NCBI GenBank assembly: GCA_030638185.1
Contig: DAOWFD010000337.1
Span: 1-7,673, forward strand
Direction: 5' to 3'
DNA: 7,673 nucleotides
From: Candidatus Aegiribacteria sp.
GTDB taxonomy: Bacteria > Fermentibacterota > Fermentibacteria > Fermentibacterales > JCC-6
Below, one piece after another: positions 4,815 to 7,673 of this stretch. Each line of letters opens with the position of its first letter. The first letter of the stretch is position 1. The translations under genes and the position numbers were made by a program. The notes beneath the pieces were generated by a model. That model did not search any database and was not told the DNA's origin. It saw only the letters and a program-made list of their open reading frames with translations.

Positions 4815-6470
4815 CTACTGAGCCATCGCTCCGAATACCCCTATCGCCTGCCCGATAAACGCGGACATTTCCGTACCTGAAACCCTGAAATGCTTGTTCA
4901 GACCACCGCCGGTGAAATCTACTTCCGCTTCCAGCCAGACAGGTTCAGCGTCTATAAGCGGCACATCAAGACCGGACATGGCCAACGCCATATTAACGTA
5001 TCCCGGGATATTGATAAGCATCGCCATCTCGGAGGAGCTGGAGAAGCTCTGCATCTCCGGCATTGCACCGGCAGTCTCGCCCTGATACGTTCCATCGATC
5101 AACCGCGGTACCGTTACTGGTTCAGGCGCCATTTCCATATAGAGAATTCCATCCTGAACTGTCAGCCAGGCTGTCCAGGCTATATCTTCAGCAATGGGAG
5201 CGCTGTTTTCTACATCCGGCTGCATGGCTGTCATATCCATGTGCATCCCGAATGTAACCCACTCCAGACCTTCGAAATCAGCGTACCGAACATCCGAAAG
5301 GGTAAGCCCGGGCATTTCCATAACCTCCGAAAGCATGGAGAACTGGATATCGTAGGCTTCCTTAACATCCTCGAGTGAAGTGCCCTCAGGCATTTCGTAG
5401 ACCGCCACGATGTGCATCGGGTTATCGGCGTCAACCGTCATGGACATTGCCGTGTTCCTTGCCGCTTCCGCCCAGAAAGTAACCATGTTGTAGGGAATAT
5501 TATCTATATGCATCGCACTGAAAATAGCATTCATCACGGCTTCACTGGTGGACGGGTCAAGGCTGACCCTGGCAACCAGAACGTTACCTGCCGGGATCAT
5601 ACCGGTCATATCTTCGATTTCAACAGGAATTATGTACTCATCAAGTGATGACCCCGGAACGAACTCAATGGAGGAGGTTCCCGTAATGTACTCCGGTTCA
5701 AACGAGAGCACACAATTTACCGATTTCGTTTCAGTAAGCACAAGACCGATCGCATCGAAATAAAGACCCATTACGTTCTGCATGAGTTCCATATCCATAT
5801 TACCGTCAGCGCTCATTCCGGCGAGTATCTGCGGTTCCATCATTGCGAGCTGGCTTGCTACCATGGGGCCGAATGACTCGACATTCGCATACATGTAGAA
5901 ACTGCCGTCAGGCATACCCGGTAGATGTGATGGAAGGTTACCGTCTATGTTCTCCAGCATATTCTTAAGCCCCGCTCTGCTGCCGGCTCCGAGAAGCAGC
6001 CCATCCGTGTGGCAGAAGTATATATTTCCAAAATCAACGGCTATCGTGCTTACATCGTAGCCCTCAAGCGGTTCTCCGGTTTCCGGAGTAATCCCGATAT
6101 TGGACCAGAAAGTTTCCGGATCCGTTATCGTCAGAACCGCTCCTATACTCTGGGGCATCATACTCTCCATGAAGAACACCATGCTTCCGCCGATATCAAC
6201 GCCAAGCTTGTTTTCCACCTCGGACATGTCCGCACAATCAAGAGCGGAAAGAATCCACCCTGAGAGTGCGTTTTCACCAAGAAGATCTATGCCAGAAGCG
6301 TAACCGTCAATTGATGAAATAACAACTGCAGGGTTGACTATGGCTATGGAAAAGAGAGTAGTTTCAGGGAGTACATCAAGAGAAGACGCTGAAGTTTCCT
6401 CCTCTGGCTGTGCTCCGCATGCGACTATCAGAGCCACAATTAAAACCGCTAGTACTTGAATAAATTTCAT
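4815..6470 (-). CDS. Predicted methionine-rich acidic lipoprotein, function unknown
   Basis: A 551-aa protein starting at the ATG behind AGGAGG; an in-frame ATG seven codons upstream is less likely because it would put the Shine-Dalgarno inside the gene and spoil the signal peptide. Residues 1-18 (MKFIQVLAVLIVALIVAC) are a lipoprotein signal with lipobox IVAC, acylation at C18 and Gly at +2, which predicts outer-membrane rather than inner-membrane retention in a diderm. No other membrane segment is evident. The mature part is a long secreted domain with recurring alternating hydrophobic stretches; the pattern faintly recalls secreted DUF3352-type proteins, but I cannot assign a family. Composition is striking: 43 Met (about 8%), about 75 Asp+Glu, and only about a dozen Lys+Arg. 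It is convergent with pth, divergent from the exonuclease gene, has its own promoter and terminator, and so is probably monocistronic. Confidence 0.85.
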   Translation of the reverse strand: MKFIQVLAVLIVALIVACGAQPEEETSASSLDVLPETTLFSIAIVNPAVVISSIDGYASGIDLLGENALSGWILSALDCADMSEVENKLGVDIGGSMVFFMESMMPQSIGAVLTITDPETFWSNIGITPETGEPLEGYDVSTIAVDFGNIYFCHTDGLLLGAGSRAGLKNMLENIDGNLPSHLPGMPDGSFYMYANVESFGPMVASQLAMMEPQILAGMSADGNMDMELMQNVMGLYFDAIGLVLTETKSVNCVLSFEPEYITGTSSIEFVPGSSLDEYIIPVEIEDMTGMIPAGNVLVARVSLDPSTSEAVMNAIFSAMHIDNIPYNMVTFWAEAARNTAMSMTVDADNPMHIVAVYEMPEGTSLEDVKEAYDIQFSMLSEVMEMPGLTLSDVRYADFEGLEWVTFGMHMDMTAMQPDVENSAPIAEDIAWTAWLTVQDGILYMEMAPEPVTVPRLIDGTYQGETAGAMPEMQSFSSSSEMAMLINIPGYVNMALAMSGLDVPLIDAEPVWLEAEVDFTGGGLNKHFRVSGTEMSAFIGQAIGVFGAMAQ

Positions 6471-6474
6471 GATT

Positions 6475-6480
6475 CCTCCT
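6475..6480 (-). promoter_or_regulatory. Shine-Dalgarno of the lipoprotein gene
   Basis: On the minus strand AGGAGG lies four bases before the ATG at 6470. It selects MKFIQ... as the N-terminus rather than the upstream in-frame ATG at 6491. Confidence 0.8.
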
Positions 6481-6527
6481 GACTGAACCAATTACGAACA
6501 GTGTACTTGCACTATTGACCAGGTAAT

Positions 6528-6555
6528 ATTATACAAGATTTCTGAAATATGCCAA
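6528..6555 (-). promoter_or_regulatory. Promoter of the lipoprotein gene
   Basis: On the minus strand TTGGCA (6555-6550), 16 bases, then a perfect TATAAT (6533-6528). Transcription would start near 6521, giving a ~50-base leader that contains the AGGAGG site. The -35 overlaps one arm of the inverted repeat at 6549-6568. Confidence 0.6.
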
Positions 6556-6568
6556 AAAATGAAGGCAT
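6549..6568. repeat. Inverted repeat over the lipoprotein -35 region
   Basis: ATGCC (6549-6553) and GGCAT (6564-6568) are separated by ten A-rich bases. The left arm overlaps the -35 hexamer of the minus-strand promoter. A regulator site is possible; a five-base arm is weak evidence. Confidence 0.3.
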
Positions 6569-6569
6569 T

Positions 6570-6596
6570 CATGATTTTTCGGGTTTTCAAATCATG
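6570..6596. repeat. Inverted repeat, candidate operator of the exonuclease-murA promoter
   Basis: CATGATTT (6570-6577) and AAATCATG (6589-6596) are perfect eight-base arms around 11 bases. The element spans the -35 of the predicted plus-strand promoter and lies upstream of its start site, so it would act as DNA (a dimeric regulator site) rather than as an RNA hairpin for that gene. Arm spacing of 19 bases centre to centre would put both half-sites nearly on the same helix face. Confidence 0.45.
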
Positions 6597-6612
6597 TTCG
6601 CGCAATTAGAAT
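6584..6612 (+). promoter_or_regulatory. Promoter abutting the exonuclease start codon (possible leaderless mRNA)
   Basis: TTTTCA (6584-6589, four of six matches), 17 bases, then TAGAAT (6607-6612, five of six). Exactly six bases separate the -10 from the ATG at 6619, so +1 would be the A of the start codon. No Shine-Dalgarno sequence is present upstream. Confidence 0.5.
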
Positions 6613-6618
6613 ACGACT

Positions 6619-7419
6619 ATGAAAAACGAACCGGATCTTTTTTCCAGCACCGTATGCAGCGGAGAAGAAAGCAGAATTCTTTATCTGGACACCGAGACCA
6701 CCGGTGTGGACACTGAAACAGCCCATATATGCGAAATAGCTTTCCTTCTCACCACCTACGAAGGCTTTAAAAGAGATCCCCAGAAGGATGTTAGAATTCA
6801 GGAGCTGATACTTCCCCCCGAACCTGTGCCTCCCGAAGCTTCAGCAGTTCATCACATAACCAACAGTATGCTGGCAGGAAAACCCGCCATAGAGGATATT
6901 TCAGAGGAAATCAGCGAAATTGTCAGCAAAGCAGACTATTTCAGCGCACATAATCTACCTTACGATCTGGCCATTTTAAGAAGGCAGCTCCCGGACATTT
7001 TCGGTAAAATAGAGGAAGGGATGAAACTCGACTCCCTGAGACTTGCAAGACACGTCTGGCCCTCTATACCTTCCCATTCCCTCCAGACCCTCAGGTACAG
7101 GTTCAACCTTGACGCTGATATCAGCGGTGATGCCCACAGAGCCATGTTCGACACTGAACTGGTCCGATCCCTCATTGAGTATATCCTTCGGATGGAGCTT
7201 GTAACGGAGGACAGCTGGGCGGGTCTTGTGAACTATGCGCAGTCAGCTCTTGAGGTCTTGATATTCTCCTTTGGCAAATATCGCGGAAAACTGGTTGAAG
7301 ATATTACCGCGCAGGATACTGATTACATTAAATGGCTTCTCAGGCAGAAATGGATCCCGGCTGATTACCCGGATCTTTACCATACTCTGCTTGACAAGAC
7401 ATCTGGAAAGGGGAAATAA
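6619..7419 (+). CDS. exoX: DEDDh 3'-5' exonuclease, ExoX-like
   Basis: A 266-aa DnaQ-superfamily exonuclease. Exo I is YLDTETTG with D24 and E26; exo II is SAHNLPYDLAIL with H111, N112 and D116; exo III is GDAHRAMFDTE with H173 and D178, the histidine marking the DEDDh class. SAVHHIT at 76-81 is the usual loop after the first beta strands, and KLDSLRLARHVWP (136-148) resembles MKLARRLWP of E. coli ExoX. The C-terminal FSFGKYRGKLVEDI...YIKWLLRQ (216-242) is the small module that follows the nuclease domain in ExoX and separates it from DnaQ epsilon and RNase T. It probably degrades DNA 3' ends using two metal ions. It is about 45 residues longer than E. coli ExoX, with an N-terminal extension of ~18 residues. 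It is followed after one base by murA, implying an operon. Family is firm; the exact biological role is not. Confidence 0.88.
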   Translation: MKNEPDLFSSTVCSGEESRILYLDTETTGVDTETAHICEIAFLLTTYEGFKRDPQKDVRIQELILPPEPVPPEASAVHHITNSMLAGKPAIEDISEEISEIVSKADYFSAHNLPYDLAILRRQLPDIFGKIEEGMKLDSLRLARHVWPSIPSHSLQTLRYRFNLDADISGDAHRAMFDTELVRSLIEYILRMELVTEDSWAGLVNYAQSALEVLIFSFGKYRGKLVEDITAQDTDYIKWLLRQKWIPADYPDLYHTLLDKTSGKGK

Positions 7420-7420
7420 A

Positions 7421-7673
7421 ATGAACCTTCCACCCAATGATGTCTATATAATTGAAGGCGGAAACCCGCTTTCCGGAATCCTGAAACCCTGCGGCAGCAA
7501 AAACGCTGCGTTACCCATACTTGCGGCCTGCCTTCTTACCGACAGTGATGTTACGCTGCATAACATTCCGAATATCCGCGATGTAAGAACTATGATTTCG
7601 CTTCTGGAGAGTGTCGGCGTTGCAGTCACCCGCCTGAGCAGCAGTTCTATGCGTTTCAACGCATCCATCATCA
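7421..7673 (+). CDS. murA: UDP-N-acetylglucosamine 1-carboxyvinyltransferase, N-terminal part (runs off right edge)
   Basis: Eighty-four codons are visible. They read IIEGGNPLSGILKPCGSKNAALPILAACLLT (10-40), then VTLHNIPNIRDVRTMISLLESVGV (43-66), the conserved start of MurA: the G-x-x-P-L-x-G pattern, and the K27-N28 pair equivalent to K22-N23 of E. coli, which binds the UDP-GlcNAc/PEP site. MurA adds enolpyruvate from PEP to UDP-GlcNAc in the cytoplasm, the first committed step of peptidoglycan synthesis. The catalytic Cys/Asp loop (~residue 115) lies outside the window, so fosfomycin sensitivity cannot be judged. AAAGGGG lies seven bases before the ATG, within the end of the exonuclease gene, whose stop is one base upstream. 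Confidence 0.94.
   Translation, partial: MNLPPNDVYIIEGGNPLSGILKPCGSKNAALPILAACLLTDSDVTLHNIPNIRDVRTMISLLESVGVAVTRLSSSSMRFNASII

Noticed and set aside
7444..7671. 75-codon minus-strand frame at the right edge
   Set aside because: Antisense shadow of the well-supported murA coding frame.

Overview
This window is an ordinary housekeeping stretch of a bacterial chromosome of roughly balanced base composition. It has no mobile element, CRISPR array or recognisable defence island. The host is probably diderm: there is a lipoprotein with a lipobox and no retention aspartate, a MurA for peptidoglycan, and a bL25 protein of the long Ctc/TL5 type. I cannot name a lineage. The mixture suggests an uncultured or little-studied phylum, but that is inference.

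Layout. Positions 1-1385 (minus strand, cut by the left edge) encode a Na+/phosphate-cotransporter-family membrane protein with an unusual signal peptide and Ig-like extracytoplasmic domain at its N-terminus. A 235-bp divergent intergenic region follows. A plus-strand block then runs from 1621 to 4755: a UbiA-superfamily enzyme closest to polyprenyl-phosphate phosphoribosyltransferases (DPPR synthase type), ispE (MEP isoprenoid pathway), tRNA-Gln(UUG), rplY/ctc (bL25) and pth (peptidyl-tRNA hydrolase). The first two genes overlap by four bases (GTGA). The tRNA begins inside the last codons of ispE, and its D-loop supplies the ispE stop codon. pth starts with TTG three bases after the rplY stop. 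A strong hairpin at 4770-4796 separates this block from a convergent minus-strand gene (4815-6470) for a very methionine-rich, very acidic predicted lipoprotein of unknown function. A second divergent intergenic region (6471-6618) carries back-to-back promoters and two inverted repeats. On its right are an ExoX-like DEDDh exonuclease (6619-7419) and, one base after its stop, murA (7421 onward, cut by the right edge).

How the genes fit together. IspE feeds the MEP pathway to IPP/DMAPP, hence polyprenyl phosphate, which is the lipid acceptor of the predicted phosphoribosyltransferase, so the first two genes share an isoprenoid theme. tRNA-Gln, bL25 and Pth form a translation module. From memory, other bacteria keep ispE, tRNA-Gln, prs, rplY and pth in this order; prs is absent here.

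The points most worth a second look are the same-strand ispE/tRNA-Gln overlap, two plus-strand genes whose starts look leaderless beside genes with clear Shine-Dalgarno sites, the Met-rich acidic lipoprotein, the Ig-Na/Pi fusion, and the paired inverted repeats in the second divergent promoter region. I found no convincing new multi-gene system.
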